DNA of 64,000 bases, from NCBI RefSeq assembly GCF_009939005.1, contig NZ_JAACJS010000002.1:154646-218645 (forward strand), written 5' to 3'. The DNA comes from Sediminibacterium roseum (GTDB lineage Bacteria > Bacteroidota > Bacteroidia > Chitinophagales > Chitinophagaceae). This document shows, piece by piece, positions 1 through 8,635 of this stretch; the first letter of the stretch is position 1, and each line of letters opens with the position of its first letter. Made by a program: the position numbers and the translations under genes. The notes under the pieces are model-generated. The model saw only the letters and a list, made by a program, of their open reading frames with translations. It was not told the DNA's origin and ran no database searches.

Positions 1-613
1 ACTCGCTCAGTTGCGGAAACAGTTTCTGAACGCCTTCCACCGATTCGGGCGCGAGTTTTTTGGTGTTCATAAAATCACGCGCATGCAGGTTCTGGTTCAT
101 ACGCGAGGCCTGTGCCAGCACCTTCTTCAGCTCGGTGAGGCCCTTGTTCTTTCTCGGGTTAACGGTTACCACAGGGATGCCTAGCTCTGCTTCAAGGCCA
201 TTGATGTCTATCTGGATGTCTTTTTTGGCGGCGATATCCGTCATGGTAAGCGCCATCACCACCGGTATTTTCAGATCGATGATCTGGCTGCAGAACAAAA
301 GGTTTCGTTTGAGGTTGCTTGCATCGGCCACCAGCAGCACCATATCGGGTTTGATATCGGCGTCGGCGCCCATGAGCACTTTGTAGGCCACCCATTCATC
401 GGCCCTGCGGGGGTAGAGGCTGTAAGTGCCGGGGAGATCGATCAGTTCTGCATCAAAATTCTCTTCGAGCCGTATGCTGCCGGTTTTTTTATCTACCGTA
501 ACCCCGGGGAAGTTGCCCACTTTCTGGTTCAATCCCGTAAGCGCATTAAACAGTGATGTTTTGCCACTGTTGGGATTACCCACTAACGCGATATGTAATT
601 CATTTTTTGCCAA
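1..613 (-). CDS. feoB: Ferrous iron transport protein B, N-terminal GTPase part (runs off left edge)
   Basis: About 204 residues of the G domain of FeoB, the inner-membrane Fe(II) transporter, are visible; the membrane domain lies outside the window. The P-loop GNPNSGKTS lies at residues 12-20, a G2 region GNFPGVTVDKKTG at about 33-45, and the G3 motif DLPGTY at 59-64. The G4 position reads TMTD rather than NxxD, which I believe also occurs in other Bacteroidota FeoB proteins. No in-frame ATG precedes the P-loop and an in-frame stop lies at 659-661, so the start is taken as TTG at 611-613. A perfect TAnnTTTG promoter element 17 bases upstream supports this. No feoA-like gene is visible on this side. 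Family call is firm; start is moderately sure. Confidence 0.93.
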   Translation of the reverse strand, partial: MAKNELHIALVGNPNSGKTSLFNALTGLNQKVGNFPGVTVDKKTGSIRLEENFDAELIDLPGTYSLYPRRADEWVAYKVLMGADADIKPDMVLLVADASNLKRNLLFCSQIIDLKIPVVMALTMTDIAAKKDIQIDINGLEAELGIPVVTVNPRKNKGLTELKKVLAQASRMNQNLHARDFMNTKKLAPESVEGVQKLFPQLSE

Positions 614-629
614 GAACGGAGACTGCCTG

Positions 630-653
630 CAAAAGTAGCGGCAAACAAAGGTA
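630..653 (-). promoter_or_regulatory. Candidate feoB promoter, two TAnnTTTG elements
   Basis: On the minus strand TACTTTTG (630-637) and TACCTTTG (646-653) both match the Bacteroidota -7 consensus TAnnTTTG exactly. The nearer one would give a leader of only about ten bases before the TTG start of feoB. Confidence 0.5.
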
Positions 654-751
654 GTAGGTTACGAGATCGGGAAGTTAAAGGGCGCCGGGTAGCGAGGCCT
701 CTTTTAACTAATTTAATCCCGCTGCCTTCGCAAACTCCTGTCTTCATGCTG

Positions 752-759
752 TATTTTTG
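752..759 (+). promoter_or_regulatory. Candidate -7 element for the M28 peptidase gene
   Basis: TATTTTTG matches TAnnTTTG exactly and lies 22 bases before the ATG at 782. No clear -33 TTG is seen upstream, so this rests on the -7 match alone. Confidence 0.45.
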
Positions 760-781
760 CACGTCAGAAACCGTTCCTTGT

Positions 782-2425
782 ATGAAAAAATTACTGCCGG
801 TACTTTTACTGGTACCCGTGCTTACGTATTCGCAGAGTAAGAAAAAGAAAAGACAGGCCGAAGAAAAAGCCAATGCAGAGCTGGTGGCCAACCTGAGATC
901 GCATGTACAATATCTCGCAGACGATAAACTCGAAGGCAGGAGAACAGGAAGCCGGGGCGAGGACCTTGCCATGCAGTACATCGTTAACCAATACACCCAA
1001 ATGGGCCTTGAGCCCAGGGGCACCAAAGGTTTTATCCAGGAATTTGAGATCAACGAAGGCAAACAGGTGGATGCGGCAACAAAACTCAAAGTAGACGGCA
1101 AAACCCTAACGCTCAACGAAGACTTCCTGCCCCTCGCTTTTTGCGCCAACAGTAAAGTATCGGGATCGCCCGCCATGGCGCTCAACGAATCGAAACAACC
1201 CTGGTTCAAAGACCTGAAAGAGGTGCTGGAAGAAAACAGGAACAACCCGCATTTTGATGTAGAGGCCGAGATCAAAAAAACCGTGAACGCAGTTGCCGCA
1301 AAAGGCGCAACCGCCTTGTTTGTTTACAATACCTCACCGCTTGTAGACAATATCCAGTTCAACAGGAACGACAAAAGCGAACCCGTAAAAATACCCGTGG
1401 TTTACATTACCAAGGAAGGCTATAAAAAATACTTTTCCGATCATTCCGCTACGCTTGATATAGAAATGAACCTCAGTTTCTCGGAAAAAAAACGCATGGG
1501 TAAAAATGTGGCCGCGTTCATCAACAACCAGGCTGCCCACACGGTTGTGCTGGGCGCGCATTACGATCACCTGGGGTTTGGTGAAGACAAAGGTGCGCTT
1601 GATACCGGTCATGTGATCCACAACGGCGCCGACGATAATGCAAGCGGCACCGCGGCCCTGATAGAACTGGCGCGGATGCTGAAGAAGGCGCCGCCATCGC
1701 ACAACAATTACCTCATCCTTAATTTTTCAGGAGAAGAGCTCGGTTTGCTGGGAAGTAAATACTGGCTCGATCATCCCTCAACCCAGGTCACTCCCAATTA
1801 CATGATCAACATGGATATGGTTGGCCGTTACGATACCGCGCACAAACTCACCATCGGCGGCTACGGAACCTCACCGGTATGGGGCGAAGTGCTCAACGGG
1901 CAGGGCCTCGGCCTCGCCATGAAATTCGACAGCACCGGGAGCGGTCCCAGCGATCATGCGAGTTTTTACCGGAAAGACATTCCCGTGCTTTTTCTTTTTA
2001 CGGGAAGTCACAGTGATTACCACAAGGCAACGGACGATTGGGACAAGATCAATTACGATGGCGAGAAGGATGTTGTAAAAATGATCTACCGCGTAATTGA
2101 ATTGGCAGATGCCAAAGGCAAACTCGCTTTCGCCAAAACCAACGACCCGCAACCCGGCGGCGCGCGCGCCTTCAGGGTTTCATTGGGTGTAATGCCCGAT
2201 TATGGTTTTTCCGGCACCGGTATGCGCATTGATGGCGTGAGCCCGGGCAAGCTCGCCGAAAAACTAGGCCTGCAGGCCGGCGATGTGCTGCTGCAACTCG
2301 GCGAATACAAATTTGTAGATGTAAAAAGCTACAGCGATGTACTCAGCAAATTCAACAAAGGCGATGCCGCCCAACTGCTTTTTAAAAGAGGGAACGAAGA
2401 GAAACGGGTAGAGGTGCAGTTTTAA
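782..2425 (+). CDS. Secreted M28 family zinc aminopeptidase with C-terminal PDZ domain
   Basis: A predicted exported metallopeptidase of 547 residues. The start at 782 gives a clear signal peptide (MKKLLPVLLLVPVLTYS); the longer frame from 746 does not begin with one. The M28 zinc and catalytic motifs are in order: HYDH at about 260, GADDNASG at about 282, SGEELG at about 316, an NMDMVGR strand, and a late SDYHKATDDWDKI histidine motif. The segment between about 110 and 230 fits the PA-type insert common in this family. A PDZ domain with the GLQAGDVLLQLG carboxylate loop closes the protein (about 450-547). It stands alone, divergent from feoB, with a short hairpin after its stop. Substrate unknown; peptides or aminoacyl groups in the periplasm are inferred. 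Confidence 0.92.
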   Translation: MKKLLPVLLLVPVLTYSQSKKKKRQAEEKANAELVANLRSHVQYLADDKLEGRRTGSRGEDLAMQYIVNQYTQMGLEPRGTKGFIQEFEINEGKQVDAATKLKVDGKTLTLNEDFLPLAFCANSKVSGSPAMALNESKQPWFKDLKEVLEENRNNPHFDVEAEIKKTVNAVAAKGATALFVYNTSPLVDNIQFNRNDKSEPVKIPVVYITKEGYKKYFSDHSATLDIEMNLSFSEKKRMGKNVAAFINNQAAHTVVLGAHYDHLGFGEDKGALDTGHVIHNGADDNASGTAALIELARMLKKAPPSHNNYLILNFSGEELGLLGSKYWLDHPSTQVTPNYMINMDMVGRYDTAHKLTIGGYGTSPVWGEVLNGQGLGLAMKFDSTGSGPSDHASFYRKDIPVLFLFTGSHSDYHKATDDWDKINYDGEKDVVKMIYRVIELADAKGKLAFAKTNDPQPGGARAFRVSLGVMPDYGFSGTGMRIDGVSPGKLAEKLGLQAGDVLLQLGEYKFVDVKSYSDVLSKFNKGDAAQLLFKRGNEEKRVEVQF

Positions 2426-2431
2426 AATATG

Positions 2432-2453
2432 AACGCATCGCAAGATGCGTTTT
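2432..2453 (+). terminator. Probable intrinsic terminator after the M28 gene
   Basis: AACGCATC (2432-2439) and GATGCGTT (2444-2451) form an 8-bp stem around a GCAA tetraloop, followed by a short T run. It begins seven bases after the stop codon. The T tract is short, so strength is uncertain. Confidence 0.55.
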
Positions 2454-2528
2454 AAGAGGCCGATCGGACCAACCGGGTTCATGCTATTTTGAATAGATTC
2501 TTATTGCGTACGATTATATCTTTACCGC

Positions 2529-2963
2529 ATGAAACTCCGCCTCAATGTAGACGAACTGAACGACGATTTTTTTGAAGAAACGCGTTTGCTCGGTATTACG
2601 GCGCCGGTGAAGAATTACCAGTTCTGCCTTCAGCTCAACAATCACCTCGGTTACGATTTCAGGTTGAATGCAGACATAGAGATCCATTTGCGGAAGAAAG
2701 ACAGGAGTTATTATTTTTCGGTGTACCAATCTGTAGAACCCAACAGCTTTTTGACGCATTACCTCTACCACAACCAGTACGACGGAGAGTACCTTCTCCC
2801 CGAATTCAAACACATGGATTTTCTTTGGCTGATGAAGGGGGACCTGGTAGACGATGAAAAATGCGAATGGATCAAACAGGCGGTGAGATCGATCAACGGC
2901 GTTCAACTGGTGGCCGAGTTAACCAACGAACAGATCAGGAACAAAGGCAACATGGTTTTCTGA
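2529..2963 (+). CDS. IPExxxVDY family-like small protein, function unknown
   Basis: A 144-residue protein without signal peptide or membrane segment. It resembles the small Bacteroidota family named after the motif IPExxxVDY: the corresponding segment here is [10 protein letters not shown] near residues 91-100, preceded by a LGYDF / [19 protein letters not shown] strand pattern. The function of that family is not known to me. A near-consensus -7 sequence (TATCTTTA) lies just before the ATG, and the pterin dehydratase gene follows after about 60 bases. Family assignment rests on one motif plus length and is moderate; the reading frame itself looks real because its composition matches its neighbours. 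Confidence 0.7.
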   Translation: MKLRLNVDELNDDFFEETRLLGITAPVKNYQFCLQLNNHLGYDFRLNADIEIHLRKKDRSYYFSVYQSVEPNSFLTHYLYHNQYDGEYLLPEFKHMDFLWLMKGDLVDDEKCEWIKQAVRSINGVQLVAELTNEQIRNKGNMVF

Positions 2964-3025
2964 TCGCAGGAACGGATATTGCAGTCGGTTCCCTGTCACC
3001 ATTTCTGAATTTAAATTCCCATCCC

Positions 3026-3259
3026 ATGTGGACCGAACAAAACAACAAGCTTTACCGGAAATTCACGTTCAAAGATTTCTCCGAAGCCTTTGCCTTCATG
3101 ACCCGCGTTGCCCTTGCCGCTGAAAAAATGGATCATCATCCCTCCTGGACCAATACCTGGAACACCGTAGAGATCTCTTTAAGCACCCACGATGCGGGTG
3201 ATGTGGTTACCGGGAAAGACAGGGAGCTGGCGAAAAAAATTGACGCGATCGCGAAGTAA
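3026..3259 (+). CDS. 4a-hydroxytetrahydrobiopterin dehydratase (pterin-4a-carbinolamine dehydratase)
   Basis: A 77-residue cytosolic enzyme that dehydrates 4a-hydroxy-tetrahydropterin, normally recycling the cofactor of aromatic amino acid hydroxylases. The family signature EKMDHHPSW (residues about 32-40) contains the paired active-site histidines, and [14 protein letters not shown] provides the conserved C-terminal part. The frame is open further upstream to 2861, but that part overlaps the preceding gene and is not family-like, so the ATG at 3026 is chosen. Short versions of this length are usual in Bacteroidota. It converges on birA with only 13 bases between the stops. No aromatic amino acid hydroxylase is in the window. 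Confidence 0.92.
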   Translation: MWTEQNNKLYRKFTFKDFSEAFAFMTRVALAAEKMDHHPSWTNTWNTVEISLSTHDAGDVVTGKDRELAKKIDAIAK

Positions 3260-3272
3260 GAGCAGGACCGGT

Positions 3273-4022
3273 TCAGGTTGTCAAAACCCATTCAACTTCC
3301 CCAAATTCAAAACGATCCTTTGCGGCGCCGGATACGAGTAGTTCCCCGTTTTCAGAAACACCTTCCACCACGCAATAAAACGCGGCAGCATTGTATTTCA
3401 AACGCACCTGTTGCCCGCGTTTGAACAAATACTGGTTGTAAACCGCAAGCATGGATGCGAAGTTTCCATCTTTCAATTCATGATACCTTTTTTCAAGGCC
3501 AATGCAGAGTTCTTTGGCGAGGGCAACGGTATCAAAATTTTTCCCGGTGATCTGTTTGAGGGAAACCGGGTTCTTCAGCGTGTCGGGAAAAACCACCTGG
3601 TTAATATTCAGGCCGATTCCTACCACCGATCCGGCAAGCGCCCCCGATCTTACCAGGTTTTCGATGAGAATGCCCCCTGCCTTTCTGTCACGCCAATAGA
3701 TGTCATTGGGCCATTTTATAAAAGTCTCATCCGTTGTGTATTTGTTAAAAAGGTCGTGAACGGCCAGCGCCACCATTACGCTGAGCGGGAACTGGTGGGT
3801 GATGGAAAGAAAGGAAGAGTCAACAATTACAGACAATGCAATGTTATTTCCTGGATCGGCCGACCATGATTTACCCCGCTGGCCCTTGCCGGCTGTTTGG
3901 TAATGGGCAAAAAAAGCAGCGCCATGGGCAGCCAAATCAGCCTGGAGGCGGTCCATGGCATAGATGTTGGTGCTTTCCACCATAGTTAATTCGATGAACG
4001 GTTGCCCGATGGGACTTTTCAC
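3273..4022 (-). CDS. birA: Biotin--[acetyl-CoA-carboxylase] ligase (single-domain BirA)
   Basis: Attaches biotin to the carrier lysine of biotin-dependent carboxylases through biotinyl-AMP. The ligase core is complete: substrate motif VESTN, nucleotide loop GKGQRGKSW, KWPND with the catalytic lysine, and an SH3-like C-terminal domain. There is no N-terminal helix-turn-helix, so this is the non-repressor form. Two GTG starts are possible. The one at 4064 (263 residues) lies inside a REP-like inverted repeat; the one at 4022 gives a 249-residue protein that starts just before PIGQPFIEL, where family members usually begin, and is preferred. Function is certain, start is not. Confidence 0.92.
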   Translation of the reverse strand: MKSPIGQPFIELTMVESTNIYAMDRLQADLAAHGAAFFAHYQTAGKGQRGKSWSADPGNNIALSVIVDSSFLSITHQFPLSVMVALAVHDLFNKYTTDETFIKWPNDIYWRDRKAGGILIENLVRSGALAGSVVGIGLNINQVVFPDTLKNPVSLKQITGKNFDTVALAKELCIGLEKRYHELKDGNFASMLAVYNQYLFKRGQQVRLKYNAAAFYCVVEGVSENGELLVSGAAKDRFEFGEVEWVLTT

Positions 4023-4058
4023 GTTAGAAGGTGACAAAGAAGTAGTATTTTTGAGCTC

Positions 4059-4184
4059 GTCCACCGAGGCCTTGGCGAAGGTGGACTGAATTTAAATCTG
4101 CTTGGCTGGGGTGGTTGAATCAGACCCTGAGCGAAGGCGGATTGCGTTATCATCCGGCCCGCCTTCGCTGAAGCTTCGGTGGGC
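4059..4184. repeat. REP-like inverted repeats upstream of birA
   Basis: Two hairpin units lie in the divergent birA/rsfS gap. GTCCACC (4059-4065) pairs with GGTGGAC (4080-4086). AGCGAAGGCGG (4130-4140) pairs perfectly with CCGCCTTCGCT (4159-4169), and CCCGCC...GGTGGG flanks a second fold to 4183. The shared core (GCGAAGG / CCTTCGC beside CCACC) suggests copies of one REP-type element. Confidence 0.6.
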
Positions 4185-4219
4185 AAGTTAAATTAATCAT
4201 TTATAAATCCGATCTATTA

Positions 4220-4624
4220 TTGGAACCTCTTGCAGTTTTAAAAAGCCGTGAAAAAAGTGCAGTCACAAGGCTCACCCGCAATTCAAAGATCTTCAAAACA
4301 ATTATCAAAGCGATACAGGATAAGAAGGGGGAGAATATCATAAGCCTTGATCTCCGGAAAATACCCGAAGCGTCAGCTGATTTCTTTATCGTATGCGAAG
4401 CATCGAGCACCACGCAGGTAAAGGCCATCTGCGATTTTGTAGAACACGAGGTAAAGGAAAAGTGCGGAGAAGCGCCTTACAAACACGAGGGCAGGACCGC
4501 ACTGCAATGGGTACTCATCGACTACGTTAACATCGTAGTGCATGTGATGCACCCCGAAGCACGCAAGTTCTACAAGCTCGAAGACATGTGGAGCGATGCC
4601 GCTTCGCAGATGCACGATCTGTAG
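4220..4624 (+). CDS. rsfS: Ribosome silencing factor RsfS (Iojap family)
   Basis: Binds ribosomal protein L14 (uL14) and blocks joining of the ribosomal subunits in slow growth. The 134 residues show the Iojap fold: SLDLRKIPEASADFFIVCEASS near 42-63, a VEHEVKEKCGEAPYKHEG helix, and the conserved WVLIDYVNIVVHVMHPEARKFYKLEDMW end. No ATG exists before the domain, so the TTG at 4220 is the likely start. It lies directly upstream of ftsH (67 bases), an order common in Bacteroidota, and is probably cotranscribed with it. Confidence 0.92.
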   Translation: MEPLAVLKSREKSAVTRLTRNSKIFKTIIKAIQDKKGENIISLDLRKIPEASADFFIVCEASSTTQVKAICDFVEHEVKEKCGEAPYKHEGRTALQWVLIDYVNIVVHVMHPEARKFYKLEDMWSDAASQMHDL

Positions 4625-4691
4625 GAAATAAAATATAGGGCTCAGTTATTCGTTTACAATTAGAAACAATCGTTACAGGGGAAATCAGAAT

Positions 4692-6761
4692 ATGGCACAG
4701 GAAAACAAAACTCCAAAATTAAGCGGACAGGAAAAAGGCGACGGACCACGCAGGGGCCCTAAATTCAGTATTTACTGGGTATATGCGATCATAGCCGTGG
4801 TATTGCTGTTGATGCAATACATCAAAACTTCCCCCGATATGATCAGGGTTACCGAGCTTGAATTCAGGCAGGTAATGCTTACGAACAACGATGTTGCAAA
4901 ACTCGATATCATCAAAAACAAGGACCGTGTCCGCGTTTACATCAAACCCGATAGTCTTTATAAGAACTTTTATACCGAAAGGCTGAAAAAGAACAACGTT
5001 GTCATCTCCAAAGACAAGGCGAAAGATGTTCCGTTGTTCGAGTTCGAAGTAACCGACAGCAAAGATTTCCAGAAATCACTGAACGAATTCTTCGAAAAAA
5101 ACCCGGCTGTTTCGCAGGTTCCGGTAACACCAACGTCTGAAGGCGAATGGTTTGGTCCTGCAGCAAACGTAATATTCACCCTGCTCCTCATCATCGGCGT
5201 ATGGGTTTTGCTGATGCGCAAGATGGGCGGACAAGGCGGCGCAGGCGGCCCGGGCGGAATTTTTTCCATCGGGAAATCAAAAGCGACTTTGTTCGACAAA
5301 GGATCTAAAGTAAACATCACCTTCGCAGATGTTGCAGGACTGGATGAAGCGAAAGTGGAAGTAATGGAGATCGTGGATTTCCTGAAAAATCCCAAAAAAT
5401 ACACAGCGCTTGGTGGTAAGATCCCGAAAGGCGCATTGCTGATAGGCCCTCCGGGCACGGGTAAAACATTGCTGGCAAAGGCAATGGCAGGTGAGGCGCA
5501 GGTACCTTTCTTCAGCCTGAGCGGAAGTGATTTTGTGGAGATGTTCGTGGGTGTGGGTGCAAGCCGTGTGCGCGACCTGTTTAAGCAGGCACGTGAAAAG
5601 GCGCCCTGTATCATTTTCATCGATGAGATCGACGCAATCGGCCGCGCACGCGGAAGGAACGCGATCATGAGCAACGATGAAAGGGAGAATACATTGAACC
5701 AGTTGCTCGTAGAGATGGACGGTTTTGGTGGCGACACCGGCATCATCATCCTCGCTGCAACCAACAGGCCGGATGTATTGGATACGGCATTGCTGCGGCC
5801 GGGACGTTTTGACCGCCAGATCTCCATCGACAAACCCGATGTAAAAGGACGGGAAACGATCTTTAAAGTACACCTGCTCCCGATCAAAATTTCAGCAGCG
5901 CTCGACCTTCATAAACTTGCAGAACAGACACCGGGATTTGCCGGCGCCGATATCGCAAACGTTTGTAACGAAGCCGCATTGATCGCCGCAAGAAAAGGAA
6001 AGGAATCTGTAGAGATGATCGATTTCCAGGATGCGATCGACAGGGTGATCGGTGGATTGGAAAAGAAAAACAAGATCATTGCACCGCACGAAAAATCGAT
6101 CATCGCCTACCACGAAGCGGGCCATGCGGTGTGCGGCTGGTTCCTTGAACATGCTTACCCGCTGTTGAAAGTAACCATAGTACCACGCGGAACGGCAGCA
6201 TTGGGTTATGCCCAGTATACACCAACGGAACAATACTTATACAATACGGACCAGCTGATGGACCAGATCTGTATGACATTGGGCGGACGCGCGGCGGAAG
6301 AAATCTTCTTCGGTAAAATATCAACCGGGGCGGCCAACGACCTGCAGCAGATCACCAAGATCGCTTACAGCATGGTAACGGCGTATGGTATGAACAAAAA
6401 AGTGGGTAACGTAAGTTTCTACGATCCAACGCAGGAGAACACATTCACCAAACCGTTCAGTGAAGAAACAGGAAAGATCATAGACGAAGAAGTAAGAAGC
6501 ATTATTGACGATGCCTACGTGCGTACGATCAACCTGCTGACAGAGAAAAGGGAACAGGTGGAAAAACTGGCGAAAGAACTGCTCGATAAAGAAGTGCTGC
6601 ACAAAAGCGATGTAGAAGAACTGATCGGCAAACGCCCTTTTGAAGAAAAGAAAGTGCTCGAGATAGAACCGGAAGCAGGAAGCGAACATTTTGTTGCGCA
6701 GGATACCGCTGGTAACATCAGCAACCCCGATACAAGTACAGAACCTTCTACAATCGGATAA
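4692..6761 (+). CDS. ftsH: ATP-dependent zinc metalloprotease FtsH
   Basis: Membrane-anchored AAA+ protease that unfolds and degrades membrane and cytosolic proteins. The 689 residues contain two transmembrane helices (about 27-44 and 155-175) flanking a periplasmic domain, Walker A GPPGTGKT (252-259), Walker B FIDEID (about 310), the second region of homology [21 protein letters not shown] region, and the zinc site HEAGH (474-478). A glycine-rich stretch ([11 protein letters not shown]) links the second helix to the AAA domain. The C-terminal tail after about 640 is acidic and poorly conserved. The following LUD gene starts at the base after its stop codon. Confidence 0.98.
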   Translation: MAQENKTPKLSGQEKGDGPRRGPKFSIYWVYAIIAVVLLLMQYIKTSPDMIRVTELEFRQVMLTNNDVAKLDIIKNKDRVRVYIKPDSLYKNFYTERLKKNNVVISKDKAKDVPLFEFEVTDSKDFQKSLNEFFEKNPAVSQVPVTPTSEGEWFGPAANVIFTLLLIIGVWVLLMRKMGGQGGAGGPGGIFSIGKSKATLFDKGSKVNITFADVAGLDEAKVEVMEIVDFLKNPKKYTALGGKIPKGALLIGPPGTGKTLLAKAMAGEAQVPFFSLSGSDFVEMFVGVGASRVRDLFKQAREKAPCIIFIDEIDAIGRARGRNAIMSNDERENTLNQLLVEMDGFGGDTGIIILAATNRPDVLDTALLRPGRFDRQISIDKPDVKGRETIFKVHLLPIKISAALDLHKLAEQTPGFAGADIANVCNEAALIAARKGKESVEMIDFQDAIDRVIGGLEKKNKIIAPHEKSIIAYHEAGHAVCGWFLEHAYPLLKVTIVPRGTAALGYAQYTPTEQYLYNTDQLMDQICMTLGGRAAEEIFFGKISTGAANDLQQITKIAYSMVTAYGMNKKVGNVSFYDPTQENTFTKPFSEETGKIIDEEVRSIIDDAYVRTINLLTEKREQVEKLAKELLDKEVLHKSDVEELIGKRPFEEKKVLEIEPEAGSEHFVAQDTAGNISNPDTSTEPSTIG

Positions 6762-7394
6762 ATGGAAAATACAGCAAGGGAAAATATTTTAGGCAAAATA
6801 AAACAGGCACTGGCTAAACCAGTGCCTGTTCCCTTTCCTGCCAGTGCAGGAAACGAAAGTGTGTACCTGCCCTCGCAACAGGAACTGGAGATCGAATTCG
6901 CAGAAAACTTCACGCGCCTTGAGGGCCGCTTTTCTTTCTGCGCCGATGAGCAAGAACTTGTTGAACAGTTGAAAGCGTTGGTAGAGGCCCGTAAATGGAC
7001 CAAACTCTACTCGCAGGAAACCCCGCTGCGCGAGCGGCTGGCGAACGCTGGTTTTTCAACCGTGTATGCGAACGATGTGGCAACCTGCGATGCGGCCATT
7101 ACCGGTTGCGAAGCGCTGATCGCAAGAACAGGAAGCATGGTGCTGAGCAGCGCGCAGATGAGCGGCAGAACCACAAGCGTGTACGCGCCCGTGCACATCT
7201 GCATCGCCTATGCGAGCCAGCTGGTTTACGACATCGGCGAAGGTTTGCAGCAACTGCGTGAAAAGTACGGGCAGCAATTTCCATCGCTCGTAACACTGGC
7301 CACAGGGCCGAGCCGCACGGCCGACATAGAAAAAACATTGGTGGTGGGCGTTCATGGCCCCAAAGAAGTATTTTGTTTTTTAGTGGAAGGATAA
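6762..7394 (+). CDS. LUD domain protein (LutC/YkgG family)
   Basis: A 210-residue LUD-domain protein. LutC-type members belong to the LutABC iron-sulfur L-lactate oxidase, but lutA and lutB are absent here, so a lactate role is not supported. The conserved ARENILGKIKQAL helix is at residues 5-17 and the motif ALIARTGSMVLSS near 121-133. Its ATG abuts the ftsH stop (TAAATG), so translation may be coupled. A perfect 12-bp inverted repeat lies within codons 14-23 (6802-6830), which is unusual so early in a coding region. The ftsH-LUD order recurs in Bacteroidota, as far as I recall, without known reason. Confidence 0.85.
   Translation: MENTARENILGKIKQALAKPVPVPFPASAGNESVYLPSQQELEIEFAENFTRLEGRFSFCADEQELVEQLKALVEARKWTKLYSQETPLRERLANAGFSTVYANDVATCDAAITGCEALIARTGSMVLSSAQMSGRTTSVYAPVHICIAYASQLVYDIGEGLQQLREKYGQQFPSLVTLATGPSRTADIEKTLVVGVHGPKEVFCFLVEG
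6802..6830. repeat. Perfect 12-bp hairpin inside the start of the LUD gene
   Basis: AACAGGCACTGG (6802-6813) and CCAGTGCCTGTT (6819-6830) form a perfect stem around the loop CTAAA, 40 bases after the ATG. It encodes the LAKPVPV region. It could attenuate transcription or slow translation between ftsH and this gene. Confidence 0.7.
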
Positions 7395-7405
7395 AAAGTG
7401 ATCAG

Positions 7406-7840
7406 ATGGAACAATCTAACCAACAGCTTTTTGTATACGGCTCCCTGCGCAGCGGGTTTCAACACCCGGCGTATGCATACATCAGCAAACATTTCAGTTT
7501 GGTGGGTGATGGAAAAGTAAAAGGGCTTTTGTATGATATGGGCACTTATCCCGCCGCGGTTCCCGCACAGGATGAGAGATTCATTGTGGGCGAACTATAC
7601 AGGATCAATAACCCTGACGAACTTTCGTGGGCAATCGCACAGCTTGACGATTACGAAGGCCTCAACACAGAACAGGGCGAAACCGCTTTGTACAGGAGAG
7701 AAAAAGTAAACGTTTACCTGGATGACCGAGAAACTTCAGCATGGATCTATTGGTTCAACGGAACTGTTGAAGGAAAGGAAGTGATCGCGAGCGGCGACAT
7801 ATTACTGTATATGCAGCAGAAAAATTCGGGCCACAGTTGA
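7406..7840 (+). CDS. Gamma-glutamylcyclotransferase family protein (GGCT/AIG2-like)
   Basis: A 144-residue cyclotransferase-fold protein. The family motif VYGSLRSG is at residues 8-15, and the presumed catalytic acid lies in LDDYEGLN near residue 80. Such enzymes convert gamma-glutamyl amides to 5-oxoproline plus amine, but the true substrate of AIG2-like members is mostly unknown. The frame is open from a TTG at 7373, inside the preceding gene; the ATG at 7406 is preferred because YGSLR then sits at the usual distance. Nearby genes give no hint of a substrate. Confidence 0.85.
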   Translation: MEQSNQQLFVYGSLRSGFQHPAYAYISKHFSLVGDGKVKGLLYDMGTYPAAVPAQDERFIVGELYRINNPDELSWAIAQLDDYEGLNTEQGETALYRREKVNVYLDDRETSAWIYWFNGTVEGKEVIASGDILLYMQQKNSGHS

Positions 7841-7861
7841 CGGCGATCTTAACAGAAGAAC

Positions 7862-8617
7862 ATGAACATTCCTCCGGATAAAAAAATCTATTTCCTTTCC
7901 GATTTCCACCTCGGCGCACCCGACCATGAAAGCAGCCTTGTGCGGGAAAAGAAAGTAGTGGCCTTTCTCGACAGCATCAAACACACCGCCGCCGAGATCT
8001 TCATCGTTGGCGATATTTTCGATTTCTGGTACGAATACAAAAAAGTAGTTCCCAAAGGATATACCCGGTTACTGGGCAAACTGGCCGAGCTTACAGACAG
8101 CGGCATTCCCGTTCATGTGTTTGTGGGCAACCACGATATGTGGATGAGGGGCTATTTTGAAAAAGAACTCAATATTCCCGTTTACCACCATCCCCGCGTA
8201 TTTGAATGGAACGGGAAAAAATTCCTCATCGGCCACGGAGATGGCCTGGGGCCCGGCGACCACGGCTACAAACGCCTTAAAAAAATATTCCGCAACCCTG
8301 TTTGCCAATGGGCATTCGGTTTGCTGCACCCGGCATGGGGCATAGGACTGGCCAATTATTTCAGCAGGAAGAGCCGGGTGAAAACGGGTTCGGCAGACGA
8401 ACATTTTCTGGGCGAAGACAAGGAATGGCTCATTATCTATTGTAAAGATGAACTGAAAAAACAGCACTACGATTTCTTCATCTTCGGTCACCGCCACTAC
8501 CCAATGGATTTCAAACTTCCCGACAACGCCCGCTACATCAACCTCGGCGACTGGATCCGCAATTTTTCCTACGCAAGTTTTGATGGAAGGGATGTGGAAC
8601 TTCTTAAATGGCAATAG
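7862..8617 (+). CDS. lpxH: UDP-2,3-diacylglucosamine diphosphatase (LpxH type)
   Basis: Predicted to hydrolyse UDP-2,3-diacylglucosamine to lipid X and UMP, the fourth step of lipid A synthesis, at the inner face of the membrane. The 251 residues carry the calcineurin-type metal motifs in order: SDFHLG (13-18), GDIFDFW (near 50), GNHDMW (near 87), GHGDG (near 123) and GHRHYP (near 208). The DFW after the second motif and the total length are typical for LpxH of Bacteroidota. It is followed after 18 bases by an MscS-type channel gene and may share its transcript. Confidence 0.9.
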   Translation: MNIPPDKKIYFLSDFHLGAPDHESSLVREKKVVAFLDSIKHTAAEIFIVGDIFDFWYEYKKVVPKGYTRLLGKLAELTDSGIPVHVFVGNHDMWMRGYFEKELNIPVYHHPRVFEWNGKKFLIGHGDGLGPGDHGYKRLKKIFRNPVCQWAFGLLHPAWGIGLANYFSRKSRVKTGSADEHFLGEDKEWLIIYCKDELKKQHYDFFIFGHRHYPMDFKLPDNARYINLGDWIRNFSYASFDGRDVELLKWQ

Positions 8618-8635
8618 TATTTACTAATTTGCAGT

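Noticed and set aside
4970..5887. Minus-strand open frame of 305 codons
   Set aside because: Antisense of ftsH; Ser/Pro-rich shadow without domain.
6762..7394. Annotation of the LUD gene as lactate utilisation lutC
   Set aside because: lutA and lutB are absent, and the gene is tied to ftsH; only the domain call is kept.
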